The notes under the pieces were generated by a model. It was not told the DNA's origin and ran no database searches. It was given only the letters and a program-made list of their open reading frames with translations. Position numbers and translations under genes: made by a program. Of a stretch of 64,000 nucleotides of DNA, positions 43,095-54,649 are shown in pieces. The DNA comes from Lachnospiraceae bacterium (GTDB taxonomy: Bacteria; Bacillota; Clostridia; Lachnospirales; Lachnospiraceae). The stretch is from contig CABJAB010000002.1 in assembly GCA_902363445.1 (NCBI GenBank), forward strand, positions 186,001-250,000, written 5' to 3'. Positions within the stretch are counted from its first letter, which is position 1; each line of letters starts with the position of its first letter.

Positions 43095-44516
43095 ATGTAT
43101 GAACTGACTATTCCCTTAAGTGAATCGGAGGGCAGACCTCTTTACGAACAGATATATGTGTATATAAAAAGACAGATCAAACAGGGCAACCTGCCGGCAA
43201 AGACGAAACTTCCCTCTACGAGGAAGCTGGCGGAGCATCTGGGAGTCAGCAGAAGTACCACGCAGATGGCCTATGACCAGCTTCTGTCTGAGGGCTATCT
43301 GGAAGCGGAGCCGTGCCGGGGATACTACGTGTCAGAACTGGAAGCTTTGTTCGACCTGGGCGGACAGACGGTGACGAGCAGGGAGAGAGAACAGGGGAAA
43401 GATAAGAAGTGGATCTGTGACTTTTCCCTGCGGGGAATTGATTTGGAGAGCTTCCCATATGGAATCTGGAGGCGGCTATCTAAGAATATATTAAACGGAG
43501 ATAATAAAGAACTGTTTTCCGCGGGAGAGAATAAAGGGGATTTTAAACTTCGGCAGGCAATCTGTACGTATCTATACGGGGCAAGAGGGGTGACTTGCCG
43601 GCCGGAACAGTTGATCGTCGGAGCCGGGAACGAATATCTCCTCATGCTCTTGAATCAGCTGTTTGGAAATCAGAACGTGATCGCCATGGAGACGCCCACC
43701 TACCGGCAGGCATACCGGGTATTTGACCGGCTGGGACATCTTGTGGTCCCAGTGGAGATGGACGAGAACGGGATGGATATCAGGAAGCTGGCCGGGTCAG
43801 GCGCGGACATCGCCTATGTGATGCCGTCCCATCAGTTCCCGACGGGGATTGTCATGCCCATCCGCAGACGCATGGAGCTTTTGTCATGGGCCGCGGAAAA
43901 GGAAGGGCGGTATATCATCGAGGATGACTATGACAGCGAATTCCGCTATCGGGGAAAACCGATTCCTTCCCTGCAGAGTGCGGATACGGCTGGACACGTT
44001 ATTTATCTTGGCACGTTTTCGAGGGCGGTCGCTCCCGCTATTCGCGTCAGCTATATGATGCTTCCGATGCCTCTTCTGGAACAATATGAAGGGACGTGCA
44101 GCTTTTATGCCTCCACAGTGTCCAGGATCGATCAGAGGATTCTGGCGGAATTTATTGAAAATGGTTATTATGAGCGGCATTTAAACAAGATGAGGGGAAT
44201 CTACAAAGCGAAGCATGATGCCCTCCTCACGGCACTTTTGCCTTTGGCAAAGGAATTTTCCATCGGCGGAGAGCACGCCGGAATTCATATATTGTTAAAA
44301 AGCATGCGGGAGATTCCGGAGGAACGTCTGGTATCCCTGGCGGAGGAGACCGGAGTGCGGGTATACGGGCTGTCGGAATTTGGTATCGGAGACGGAAGCT
44401 CGCCGCAGGAAATCCAGAAAGACAGATCCGGGACCGTGCTGCTGGGCTATGCAAATCTTAGCAGAGAGGAAATAGAAAAAGGCGCGGATTTGCTTTGCCG
44501 CGCCTTTAGTGAATAA
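43095..44516 (+). CDS. MocR/PdxR-type GntR regulator with aminotransferase domain
   Basis: 473 aa from ATG 43095 (GAGAGG upstream). An in-frame extension reaches 42927, but its first part lies in a repeat. N-terminal GntR winged helix (PLYEQIYVYIKRQIKQGNLPAKTKLPSTRKLAEHLGVSR, split by loops) and C-terminal fold-I PLP domain with YVMPSHQFPTG, EDDYDSEFRY and PLP lysine replaced region LGTFSRAVAPAIR: the usual SFSK/TFSK lysine appears as TFSRA, so the Schiff-base lysine may be missing. MocR proteins sense PLP or amino-acid derivatives. A terminator is embedded in the gene's end. Confidence 0.88.
   Translation: MYELTIPLSESEGRPLYEQIYVYIKRQIKQGNLPAKTKLPSTRKLAEHLGVSRSTTQMAYDQLLSEGYLEAEPCRGYYVSELEALFDLGGQTVTSREREQGKDKKWICDFSLRGIDLESFPYGIWRRLSKNILNGDNKELFSAGENKGDFKLRQAICTYLYGARGVTCRPEQLIVGAGNEYLLMLLNQLFGNQNVIAMETPTYRQAYRVFDRLGHLVVPVEMDENGMDIRKLAGSGADIAYVMPSHQFPTGIVMPIRRRMELLSWAAEKEGRYIIEDDYDSEFRYRGKPIPSLQSADTAGHVIYLGTFSRAVAPAIRVSYMMLPMPLLEQYEGTCSFYASTVSRIDQRILAEFIENGYYERHLNKMRGIYKAKHDALLTALLPLAKEFSIGGEHAGIHILLKSMREIPEERLVSLAEETGVRVYGLSEFGIGDGSSPQEIQKDRSGTVLLGYANLSREEIEKGADLLCRAFSE
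44478..44510 (+). terminator. Terminator hairpin inside the 3' end of the MocR gene
   Basis: AAAGGCGCGG / CCGCGCCTTT perfect 10-bp stem, 10-base loop, overlapping the last codons. A-run before and T-run after suggest it may work for both convergent genes. Confidence 0.75.
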
Positions 44517-44533
44517 AATCTTTTTGGCTGCTG

Positions 44534-44794
44534 TCAGTCTTCTTTTTCTTCCTGACTGTCGTCTTCCTTTGCTTCTTCGCTGTCTTCTTCTTTTGAACCG
44601 TGGGAGAGGGGGACGTAATTCCTTGAGAGAGTATCCTTGCTGCAGTCATCGCAGCAGCAGAAATCGTCTTCCTCAAAATCGCCGTTCTCCGAATCTTTTA
44701 TGGCGCTGTTTTTTACAAGCTTCGTAATGAGGATGGCCGCGCCGCCGGCTATGGCGGAAATCGCCAGAACCTTTCCTAAAATGCCTTTACGCAT
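44534..44794 (-). CDS. Small membrane protein with acidic C-terminus
   Basis: 86 aa. One N-terminal membrane segment (about residues 6-26, GKVLAISAIAGGAAILITKLV), then a cysteine cluster DDFCCCDDC (about 44-52) and a long Glu/Asp/Ser-rich tail. The AGGAGTTTG-like site (AAAGGAGTTTGTGCC) precedes the ATG, supporting a real gene. Function unknown; the cysteines could bind metal or form disulfides. Confidence 0.7.
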   Translation of the reverse strand: MRKGILGKVLAISAIAGGAAILITKLVKNSAIKDSENGDFEEDDFCCCDDCSKDTLSRNYVPLSHGSKEEDSEEAKEDDSQEEKED

Positions 44795-45082
44795 GGCACA
44801 AACTCCTTTCTATTATAGAGAAAATAATTTTGTATTATTGTAATCCTTTTTTGGCCGGATGAAAAGGGCTATTTCCATTTCTTTATAGAAAATTTCGTTT
44901 TGATGGATTCCGGCGAATCAGAAGGTCCCAAAAACAGTGAAGATATTGATAAAATTATAGAAAAAACAAAATAGGTGAAGAAAACAAGAGAAAAGTGGAG
45001 ATAATAGAGAAAAATTCACTGAAATAGCCGGTAATCGGACGTTGCATTTTGACCTTAAATTATATAATATAATACCAGTCGG

Positions 45083-45109
45083 TTAGCACTCGATTAGAGT
45101 GAGTGCTAA
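45083..45109. promoter_or_regulatory. CIRCE element (HrcA operator)
   Basis: TTAGCACTC-N9-GAGTGCTAA, a perfect match to the CIRCE inverted repeat. HrcA binds it and represses groESL until heat stress. A vegetative -10 (TATAAT, 45063-45068) lies just upstream. The rest of the 337-bp gap (44795-45062) is AT-rich and shows no gene. Confidence 0.96.
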
Positions 45110-45131
45110 TAATTAGATAGGAGGAATCGTA

Positions 45132-45404
45132 ATGAAATTAGTACCTTTAGGCGACAGAGTCGTATTAAAACAGGTTGAAGCTGAAGAAACCACAAAGTCA
45201 GGGATTGTGCTTCCCGGAGCGGCAAAGGAAAAACCCCAGCAGGCAGAAGTGATCGCTGTGGGTCCTGGAACCGAAGAAGTAAAAATGGAAGTTGCCGTAG
45301 GCGACAAAGTCATCTATTCCAAGTATGCCGGAACCGAGGTTAAATTGGGAGAAGATGAGTATATCGTAGTGAAACAAAACGACATTTTGGCAATTGTAAA
45401 GTAA
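45132..45404 (+). CDS. groES: Co-chaperonin GroES
   Basis: 90 aa. Starts [23 protein letters not shown], contains the mobile loop ([17 protein letters not shown]) and ends [16 protein letters not shown]. Forms the seven-subunit lid of GroEL. Under CIRCE/HrcA control, 29 bp before groEL. Confidence 0.98.
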   Translation: MKLVPLGDRVVLKQVEAEETTKSGIVLPGAAKEKPQQAEVIAVGPGTEEVKMEVAVGDKVIYSKYAGTEVKLGEDEYIVVKQNDILAIVK

Positions 45405-45427
45405 TATAACAGCGAAAAGGAGATTGA

Positions 45428-47056
<1,629 letters not shown>

Positions 47057-47109
47057 AAGTTTGGTTGGGATTCCAGCTGAACATCAGTATTATAAGTGAT
47101 AAATGCAGA

Positions 47110-47141
47110 GGGACCGGTCTGTTTCAGACTGGTCCTTTTTT
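47110..47141 (+). terminator. Intrinsic terminator after groEL
   Basis: GGACCGGTCTG-TTT-CAGACTGGTCC then six Ts. Confidence 0.93.
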
Positions 47142-47162
47142 GTATTAAAAGATTGCAAAACC

Positions 47163-47204
47163 TTGTCGAATTTGTTTGACACCGGCGGACATTTTTGGTA
47201 GAGT
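47163..47204 (+). promoter_or_regulatory. guaB promoter with a consensus Spo0A box
   Basis: TTGTCGAA (47163-47170) is an eight-of-eight Spo0A box. TTGACA (47176-47181) follows, with TAGAGT at 17 bp (47199-47204) or TATTAT at 22 bp (47204-47209) as the -10. The start codon is about 50 bp downstream. Confidence 0.5.
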
Positions 47205-47223
47205 ATTATATTAAATAAGATGA

Positions 47224-48714
<1,491 letters not shown>

Positions 48715-48722
48715 CGGGATAG

Positions 48723-48756
48723 AACCGCTGCCGGATATCACCGGCAGCGGTTTTTT
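48723..48756 (+). terminator. Intrinsic terminator after guaB
   Basis: AACCGCTGCCGG-ATATCA-CCGGCAGCGGTT then six Ts. Confidence 0.94.
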
Positions 48757-48819
48757 AGATGATGATACAAAATACTTATTGGAAACATTTTTAGAAAGCT
48801 CCGATCAAGCTCCCGTTAG

Positions 48820-48878
48820 GCACCGGCAGAAGTTCCGGACCGTCACGACTCCGGCTTGCTGGCGATGTAGGGACCGCC
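48820..48878 (+). repeat. Interspersed repeat module 3, copy B
   Basis: CACCGGCAGAAGTTCCGGAC... through GCTGGCGATGTAGGGACCGCC; aligns with 59531-59588 and the complement of 35482-35545. Confidence 0.75.
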
Positions 48879-48937
48879 CCAATGACTTTTACAACAAATG
48901 AGAGCTTATTTCGGTGCGGAAGAAAGAACAAGAGGAA

Positions 48938-49143
48938 GGATCCGATTCCATCGTAAGGCAAGCGCCGCAGAGGCGTTAGCAGGATCTTCCCGGCCGCAGG
49001 GAGGTAAAAACCGAATTTCATGCAGGTTTTTATTGGAATCTGACATGGAAAAATATCGATTTATCCATGTCAGTTGGAAAGGACCGACTGGAGGCCGCAA
49101 AGATTCTGGTTATGGCTGCCAGCGAGCCGCCTGGATGGAATCG
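48938..49143 (+). repeat. Interspersed repeat module 1, copy B
   Basis: Begins near GATTCCATCGTAAG and runs past GCCGCCTGGATGGAATCGG. Hairpin CTGACATGGA / TCCATGTCAG at 49040-49073. Shares most of its length with 59962-60172. The 605-bp gap 48715-49319 is largely made of modules 3, 1 and 2 in that order. An open frame of 141 codons (48898-49323) crosses it. Confidence 0.82.
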
Positions 49144-49189
49144 GATTTCCTCCTGCCTTGTGAATCAGACAAAGAAAACTTGTTTGAAA

Positions 49190-49266
49190 GGTATTCAAAG
49201 GTATACCCAAGGGCATCCCTTGATTCATGCCCTCCGGGCGGGCACACTTCGTGCGGCAAGGTATTA
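49190..49266 (+). repeat. Interspersed repeat module 2, copy B
   Basis: GGTATACCCAAGGGCATCCC... to GTGCGGCAAGGTATTA; exact or near-exact complement of the solo copy at 42886-42956. Confidence 0.8.
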
Positions 49267-49319
49267 AATGAAGTTTTGTTATTGATTTTTTTGTTTATCA
49301 TAAAACTGGGAGAAGAGAT

Positions 49320-50879
49320 ATGAAAAAGAAAAGAGGTATTATCATCACCCTTGTGTGTGTGATCATCGTAGCCGCAGCGGGCAGCCTTTGTCTTCTCATT
49401 TATATGAATAAGGAGAAAAGGACGGGGTACGAGAAATGGATGGAAGCGGGGAAGAAGGATTTGGCGGAAGGAAATTATGAGGAGGCCATATCTTCTTTTA
49501 AACGGGTGATCGAAATGGAGCCGGAATATGCAGATGCTTACATAGGGTTTGCAGACGCATCCCTTGGTGCGGACTTTTCCTATTGGAAAGAGGCGGTTAA
49601 AACGATTTGCGATGGGATTCAAAGGACAAAAAATTTCGTATTGGTGAAAAAGGCGCTGGAGATCGGGCAGGAACGTGCGGACGAGACAGAAAAGCAGGAA
49701 GTTCTGGATATGGTGAAGGCGGTCTATCCGGAGCTGCCCGGGAAGACCGTTAAAGATTACTGGGATGATGAAAAAAAGGAAACAGCAGAGAAAAACAGCG
49801 AGAGCACTTTGGATGAGACAATAGAAAATTCCGGACAAGAAACAGGGAATGTGTCCGGAGCGGGGAATTTGGCGGGAAATATAAATAACGGCGGATACGT
49901 GGTTGAGAATGAAACCTACGTGGTATACAGCTATGAGAATGCTCTTTGGCGCATGAATCAGGACGGGAGCGGCAGAGTGAAGCTTTTTGACGGAAGCTGT
50001 TCTTCTCTGAATCTGTGGGAGGATCAGGTCTATTTTCTGGCGGAAGAAGAAAAGGCCGGGGAATATGACAGACCGTATAAGACGCGGACACCGTACCGTG
50101 TCGGATTGGACGGAGACGGGCTGACCGCGATCGGCGTGCCGGCGGATGAGGGCAATGCGGTCATGAGCTTTTCGGATTATTATATGGATGAATACACGGC
50201 CGGAGCTGGCTACCGGGGATTCACTGTATATGACGGATATCTTTACTATATAGGAAGAAACGGGAGAGAAGGGACTTATACCTGCATCAATCTGAACAGC
50301 AACGGCGACCAGACGGCGACGGTGACCTATCATGATAATGCTTCCCTCTACCGGATGGATCTGGACGGAGGGAATGTGACGGAGTTGGCGGAGAATTTGG
50401 GGAACGCTTCTCCTCAAATGTGCATTTCAGACGGAAAGCTCTATTATACAGTCAGCTATTATAACTGCTTCTTCGGACCTTATAATTTTACCAAGTTCTA
50501 CCGGGCTTCTTTGGACGGTACCATGGCGGAAGAGCTGCCGGTACATCGGGAAAGTAACGCGCCGTTTACAAGCGATTACGGCAGTTATACGGAATATGTG
50601 CTGGGGATTCAGGTTTCGGACGGAAAGCTGTATCTTTCCTGCGGGGACAGTGAGGGGGAATTCCCGGATTCCAGATTCCATGTATACGATGCCTCAAAGG
50701 AGACCTTTGGAGATAAGCTTCTGGAAGAAAGAAGCTGGGTCGGAACTGTCGCTTCGGATGGGAAGCTGTATGCCGCGACGGGCGGAAGAGTCTGGGGAGA
50801 AAAGGGGGCTCCTCTTACTAACCGGGCAATGGCAGTCTGCGGACAACGGTCAGGCGGAGAAGCTCCTGAAGGTGTTTGA
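49320..50879 (+). CDS. TPR/DUF5050-like membrane-anchored protein, frameshifted
   Basis: 519 aa as read. One N-terminal membrane segment (about residues 6-28), a TPR-like pair of helices (GKKDLAEGNYEEAISSFKRVIEMEPEYADAYIGFADA, spread over 45-82), a low-complexity linker, then beta-propeller-like repeats of the DUF5050 type (ENALWRMNQDGSGRVKLFDG; ASLYRMDLDGGNVTELAEN; DGKLYYTVSYY). Such proteins are probably extracellular. The frame goes wrong at an A4G5 run near 50800-50808: the last 23 residues look unrelated, and the natural continuation lies in the next frame to 51051, giving an expected length near 577 aa. Confidence 0.75.
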   Translation: MKKKRGIIITLVCVIIVAAAGSLCLLIYMNKEKRTGYEKWMEAGKKDLAEGNYEEAISSFKRVIEMEPEYADAYIGFADASLGADFSYWKEAVKTICDGIQRTKNFVLVKKALEIGQERADETEKQEVLDMVKAVYPELPGKTVKDYWDDEKKETAEKNSESTLDETIENSGQETGNVSGAGNLAGNINNGGYVVENETYVVYSYENALWRMNQDGSGRVKLFDGSCSSLNLWEDQVYFLAEEEKAGEYDRPYKTRTPYRVGLDGDGLTAIGVPADEGNAVMSFSDYYMDEYTAGAGYRGFTVYDGYLYYIGRNGREGTYTCINLNSNGDQTATVTYHDNASLYRMDLDGGNVTELAENLGNASPQMCISDGKLYYTVSYYNCFFGPYNFTKFYRASLDGTMAEELPVHRESNAPFTSDYGSYTEYVLGIQVSDGKLYLSCGDSEGEFPDSRFHVYDASKETFGDKLLEERSWVGTVASDGKLYAATGGRVWGEKGAPLTNRAMAVCGQRSGGEAPEGV

Positions 50880-51051
50880 TGAAGCCGCCTATGGAGGGGA
50901 CAGCTATTTTAATGAGATTTTTTATGAGATCAACGTGACAGAGGATTGGGTATACTATCGGTTGAAGAGCGGGCAGAACAGTCTGAAAAAGCAGGAGCTG
51001 GGCAGAATATCCAAAGACGGGACAAAGCAGGAGTTTCTGCATGGAAACTAA
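50809..51051 (+). pseudogene. Out-of-frame C-terminal continuation of the DUF5050-like gene
   Basis: In the +1 frame relative to the upstream gene, residues such as AEKLLKVFDEAAYGGDSYF and EDWVYYRLKSGQNSL continue the repeat pattern (D/E-WVYY..., GRISKDGTKQEF) and end at a sensible stop. A one-base change in the A4G5 run would fuse it to the upstream part. It may be a true frameshift, a phase-variable tract or an assembly error. Confidence 0.7.
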
Positions 51052-51132
51052 TGGAAGAGGGCCGGTTGACAATTAAGAAGAGCTATAGTATGCTTTGTTT
51101 GACCTATGAGAAACGAAAGGAGCAGCGCTTAC

Positions 51133-52407
51133 ATGAAAAAAGAACCTTTTGTAACACTGGAACAGTTGAGAGAGATCGACAAGAGCTATCCGACTCCATA
51201 TCATTTGTATGATGAGAAGGGAATAAGGGAGAATGTCATGCGGGTGAAGAAAGCGTTTGCCTGGAACAAAGGCTTTCGTGAGTACTTTGCGGTGAAAGCC
51301 ACCCCCAATCCCTTTTTGATAAATATTTTAAAAGAGTATGGCTGCGGCTGTGACTGCTCTTCATTGACAGAGCTTATGCTGGCGGACGCTTTGGGAATTT
51401 CCGGAGACGGGATCATGTTTTCCTCCAACGCGACGCCGGCCGAGGAATATCAGTTTGCCAGGAGTCTGAATGCGACTATCAATCTGGATGATTTTACCCA
51501 TATTGAATACCTGGAAAAATGCGCGGGGATTCCGGAGACCATCAGCTGCCGGTATAACCCGGGAGGAATCTTCAAAATGAGCAATGGCATCATGGACAAT
51601 CCCGGCGACGCCAAATATGGTTTTACCCACGAACAGATCATTGAAGGGTTCAGGATACTGAAAGCAAAAGGTGTGAAAACCTTCGGCATTCATGCTTTTC
51701 TGGCCAGCAATACTGTGACGAACGAATATTATCCGATGCTTGCCAAGGTGTTGTTTGAGCTGGCGGTAGAGCTGAAAGAGAAGACGGGGGCGGATATTAA
51801 ATTCATCAATCTGTCCGGAGGGGTGGGAATTCCCTACCGGCCGGAGCAGGAGCCCAATGATATTCAGGCGATCGGCGACGGAGTGCGAAAAGCATATGAA
51901 GAAGTGCTTACGCCGGCGGGTATGGATGATATTGCCATTTACACAGAGATGGGGCGCTTTATGATGGGGCCTTACGGCTGCCTGGTGACAAAGGCAATAC
52001 ATCAGAAGCATATTTATAAAGAGTATGTGGGCTGTGACGCCTGTGCTGCGAACCTTATGCGGCCGGCGATATACGGAGCATACCATCATATCACGGTCAT
52101 GGGTAAGGATAACAGCGTCTGTGACCACAAATATGATATAACAGGCTCGCTTTGCGAGAACAGCGATAAGTTTGCCATTGACCGTATGCTCCCTAAGATT
52201 GATGTGGGAGATTTTCTGGTGATTCACGATACGGGCGCCCATGGATTTTCCATGGGATACAATTATAATGGGAAGCTGCGTTCGGCGGAGCTTTTGCTCA
52301 GGGAAGACGGAAGCGTTCAGCTGATACGGCGGGCGGAAACTCCCCGGGACTATTTTGCGACGTTTGATTTTTGTGATATATTAAAAGACATGAAATGGCA
52401 GGAATAA
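51133..52407 (+). CDS. lysA: Diaminopimelate decarboxylase
   Basis: 424 aa from ATG 51133 (AAAGGAG 11 bases upstream). Fold-III PLP decarboxylase: PLP lysine in YFAVKATPNPF (about residue 54), HAFLASN (about 188), LSGGVGIPY (about 222), EMGRFMMGPYG and the CDACAANLMRP stretch. Makes L-lysine from meso-DAP. The sequence is of a variant type that differs from the common LysA in the HxGS and C-E-SxD motifs (CENSD is present). Followed by a HAD gene 4 bp downstream, probably one operon. Confidence 0.85.
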   Translation: MKKEPFVTLEQLREIDKSYPTPYHLYDEKGIRENVMRVKKAFAWNKGFREYFAVKATPNPFLINILKEYGCGCDCSSLTELMLADALGISGDGIMFSSNATPAEEYQFARSLNATINLDDFTHIEYLEKCAGIPETISCRYNPGGIFKMSNGIMDNPGDAKYGFTHEQIIEGFRILKAKGVKTFGIHAFLASNTVTNEYYPMLAKVLFELAVELKEKTGADIKFINLSGGVGIPYRPEQEPNDIQAIGDGVRKAYEEVLTPAGMDDIAIYTEMGRFMMGPYGCLVTKAIHQKHIYKEYVGCDACAANLMRPAIYGAYHHITVMGKDNSVCDHKYDITGSLCENSDKFAIDRMLPKIDVGDFLVIHDTGAHGFSMGYNYNGKLRSAELLLREDGSVQLIRRAETPRDYFATFDFCDILKDMKWQE

Positions 52408-52411
52408 GGAA

Positions 52412-53134
52412 ATGCATAGGATAGACACGATACTGTTTGACTTGGACGGAAGCCTTTTGCCAATGGATCAGGATGAGTTTGTCAAGTGCTATATGGGCGC
52501 GCTGGGAAGGACCTTTGCGCCGTCGGGCTATGACCCGAAGCACCTGACGTCTTCCGTATGGAAAGGCACGGAAGCCATGGTGCAAAATGACGGGACCATG
52601 AGCAACCGGGAGCGGTTCTGGAATGTGTTCTCGCAGGTGATGGGACGGGAAATGCTCAGCGAAGAGCCAGTATTCGAGCAGTTCTATCGGGAACAGTTTG
52701 GAGAAGCGAAGGCGGCTACTGTTTTCCAGCCTCTGGCAGGTGAGACTGTGAGGATTTTCCGGGAAAAGGGATACACGGTGATTCTGGCCACGAATCCGCT
52801 GTTTCCCTCTGTGGCCACCCACCGCAGGATGGAATGGGCGGGGCTTTCCCCGGAGGATTTTGATTTGGTGACCACTTATGAAGAAGAAACATTCTGTAAG
52901 CCGAATCTGAACTATTACACCTCCATCTTGGAGCGCTTCGGCAAATTGCCGGAACAGTGTATGATGGTCGGAAACGATGTGGATGAGGATATGTGTGTCA
53001 CATCCCTGGGAATCAAGGGATACCTTTTGACGGACTGTCTGCTGAACCGCCATGGAAGGCCTTTGGAGGGATATCTTTCCGGAAATTTTGAGGAGTTTCG
53101 GAAGTTTGCAGAAAGAATGCCCAGCCTGTCCTGA
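52412..53134 (+). CDS. HAD-superfamily hydrolase
   Basis: 240 aa. Motif I FDLDGSLLP (Asp10 nucleophile, Asp12), motif II TNPL, motif III Lys in CKPN and motif IV VGNDVDEDM are present. A helical cap of C1 type lies between about residues 18 and 100. Likely a phosphatase of unknown substrate. Translationally close to lysA. Confidence 0.88.
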   Translation: MHRIDTILFDLDGSLLPMDQDEFVKCYMGALGRTFAPSGYDPKHLTSSVWKGTEAMVQNDGTMSNRERFWNVFSQVMGREMLSEEPVFEQFYREQFGEAKAATVFQPLAGETVRIFREKGYTVILATNPLFPSVATHRRMEWAGLSPEDFDLVTTYEEETFCKPNLNYYTSILERFGKLPEQCMMVGNDVDEDMCVTSLGIKGYLLTDCLLNRHGRPLEGYLSGNFEEFRKFAERMPSLS

Positions 53135-53159
53135 CAGGCGGAAGTACATAATATGGATA

Positions 53160-53198
53160 AAGATGCCGGCGGAGGACGAACGGCATCTTTTATTTTTC
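53160..53198 (+). terminator. Intrinsic terminator after the HAD gene
   Basis: AAGATGCCG...CGGCATCTT stem with a T-rich tail. Confidence 0.85.
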
Positions 53199-53339
53199 TT
53201 CGGTCCGTTCTCGAAATGTCTTCTTTACTTGATTCTTAAGAGGGGGCTCCGCCGTGGAGTTCTTCCTATGGAAATTATGGTGTTCCTGTGATATACTTGT
53301 CATGGTTGGGGGAATTCTCCAAATGGAAGGAGCGGGCAT

Positions 53340-54575
53340 ATGAAAAAGGAAGAAGAAGGAAATTTAGAAACTGCCAGACATGGGATGAAGAAATACGCTT
53401 CCATGGGTCTGACGGCATTTTTAGTGATCGCGGCGAGTATTCTGTTTTTTCTGCTTTTATACAAAATAGACGTAGTTTTGAAAGCCATTCGGACTATCTT
53501 AAAGATTCTGGAGCCGATCGTTTTTGGATTTGTATTCGCGTATATCATGTATCCGGTGGTGAGATTCTTTGAAAAGAGACTCGATGGTCTTATAAAGAAG
53601 ATTATAAAAAAGGATGAACGGGCTGTTAAACTCAATAAGGGACTCAGCATCTTTCTGGCTCTCGTCTTCTGGGTCGCTGTTATCGTGATCCTGGGTGTCA
53701 TGGTACTTCCCGAGCTGTATACTAATATCCGCAATATGATCGTGGCACTCCCGGGACAGATCCAGCACGCGTCGGCGGCGATTACCGACTATATGGGCCA
53801 GGAGGGGATGAACACGGAGATTGTTCGGAATATTACGGAAAAGATCATCACTTTCTTTAATAACTGGGTACAGACGGATTTCCTGAAGGATATGAATATG
53901 GTCTTTGGATACCTGACTGCGGGAGTCATCAATTTCTTCAGTACTACTTTGAACATTGTGGTGGGCGTTATCGTCGCGCTGTATGTCCTGAATGGCAGGC
54001 GTACTTTTAAGCGGCAGGCGAAGCAAGTTATTTACGCGGCCTTTTCTAAGAAAAATGCGGGAATCCTGATTGATACGCTGAAAGACAGCAACAGGATATT
54101 CGGCGGTTTCATAGCCGGGAAGCTCGTGGATTCCTTGATAATCGGGATTCTGTGTTTTATCGTGCTTTATTTCCTGAACATGCCTTATACAGTCCTCGTC
54201 AGCGTAATAGTTGGCGTGACCAACGTGATACCGTTTTTCGGACCGTATATGGGGGCAATTCCCAGCGCGATTCTGATACTCCTGGCCAATCCGGCAAAGG
54301 GAGTCATTTTCGTTATATTCATCATCATTCTCCAGCAGATCGACGGAAATATCATCGGACCGAAGATATTAGGGGAATCCACAGGACTTTCGGCTTTTTG
54401 GGTGGTGTTTTCGATTCTTTTCTTCGGAGGGCTTTTCGGGATTGTGGGAATGCTCATCGGAGTACCTGTATTTGCCGTGATCTATCAGATCATCAGCTCC
54501 ATTGTCGATTATAAATTGAGGAAAAAGGGGATGACGGCCTTGGCGGATGAGGGGAAAACTGACAAAGAAATTTGA
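53340..54575 (+). CDS. AI-2E family transporter
   Basis: 411 aa with about seven to eight membrane segments and a soluble insertion near residues 120-185. Signature regions FGFVFAYIMYPVVRFFEKR, GGFIAGKLVDSLIIGILCF and GPYMGAIPSAILILL belong to the TqsA/PerM/YtvI family. Members include autoinducer-2 exporters and Na+/H+ antiporters, so the transported species is unknown here. Good ribosome-binding site (AAGGAGCGGG). Confidence 0.9.
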   Translation: MKKEEEGNLETARHGMKKYASMGLTAFLVIAASILFFLLLYKIDVVLKAIRTILKILEPIVFGFVFAYIMYPVVRFFEKRLDGLIKKIIKKDERAVKLNKGLSIFLALVFWVAVIVILGVMVLPELYTNIRNMIVALPGQIQHASAAITDYMGQEGMNTEIVRNITEKIITFFNNWVQTDFLKDMNMVFGYLTAGVINFFSTTLNIVVGVIVALYVLNGRRTFKRQAKQVIYAAFSKKNAGILIDTLKDSNRIFGGFIAGKLVDSLIIGILCFIVLYFLNMPYTVLVSVIVGVTNVIPFFGPYMGAIPSAILILLANPAKGVIFVIFIIILQQIDGNIIGPKILGESTGLSAFWVVFSILFFGGLFGIVGMLIGVPVFAVIYQIISSIVDYKLRKKGMTALADEGKTDKEI

Positions 54576-54649
54576 TGCATGATTCGGGAAGTTATGATAA
54601 AATAACAGTGAATTTTCAATGTTTGACATAAGATGCAGGAGGATAGATC

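Noticed and set aside
48830..48870. GGTTCG/GGCTTGCTGGCGATG stretch thought to be a tRNA T-arm
   Set aside because: No acceptor or anticodon stems can be drawn around it; it is part of repeat module 3.
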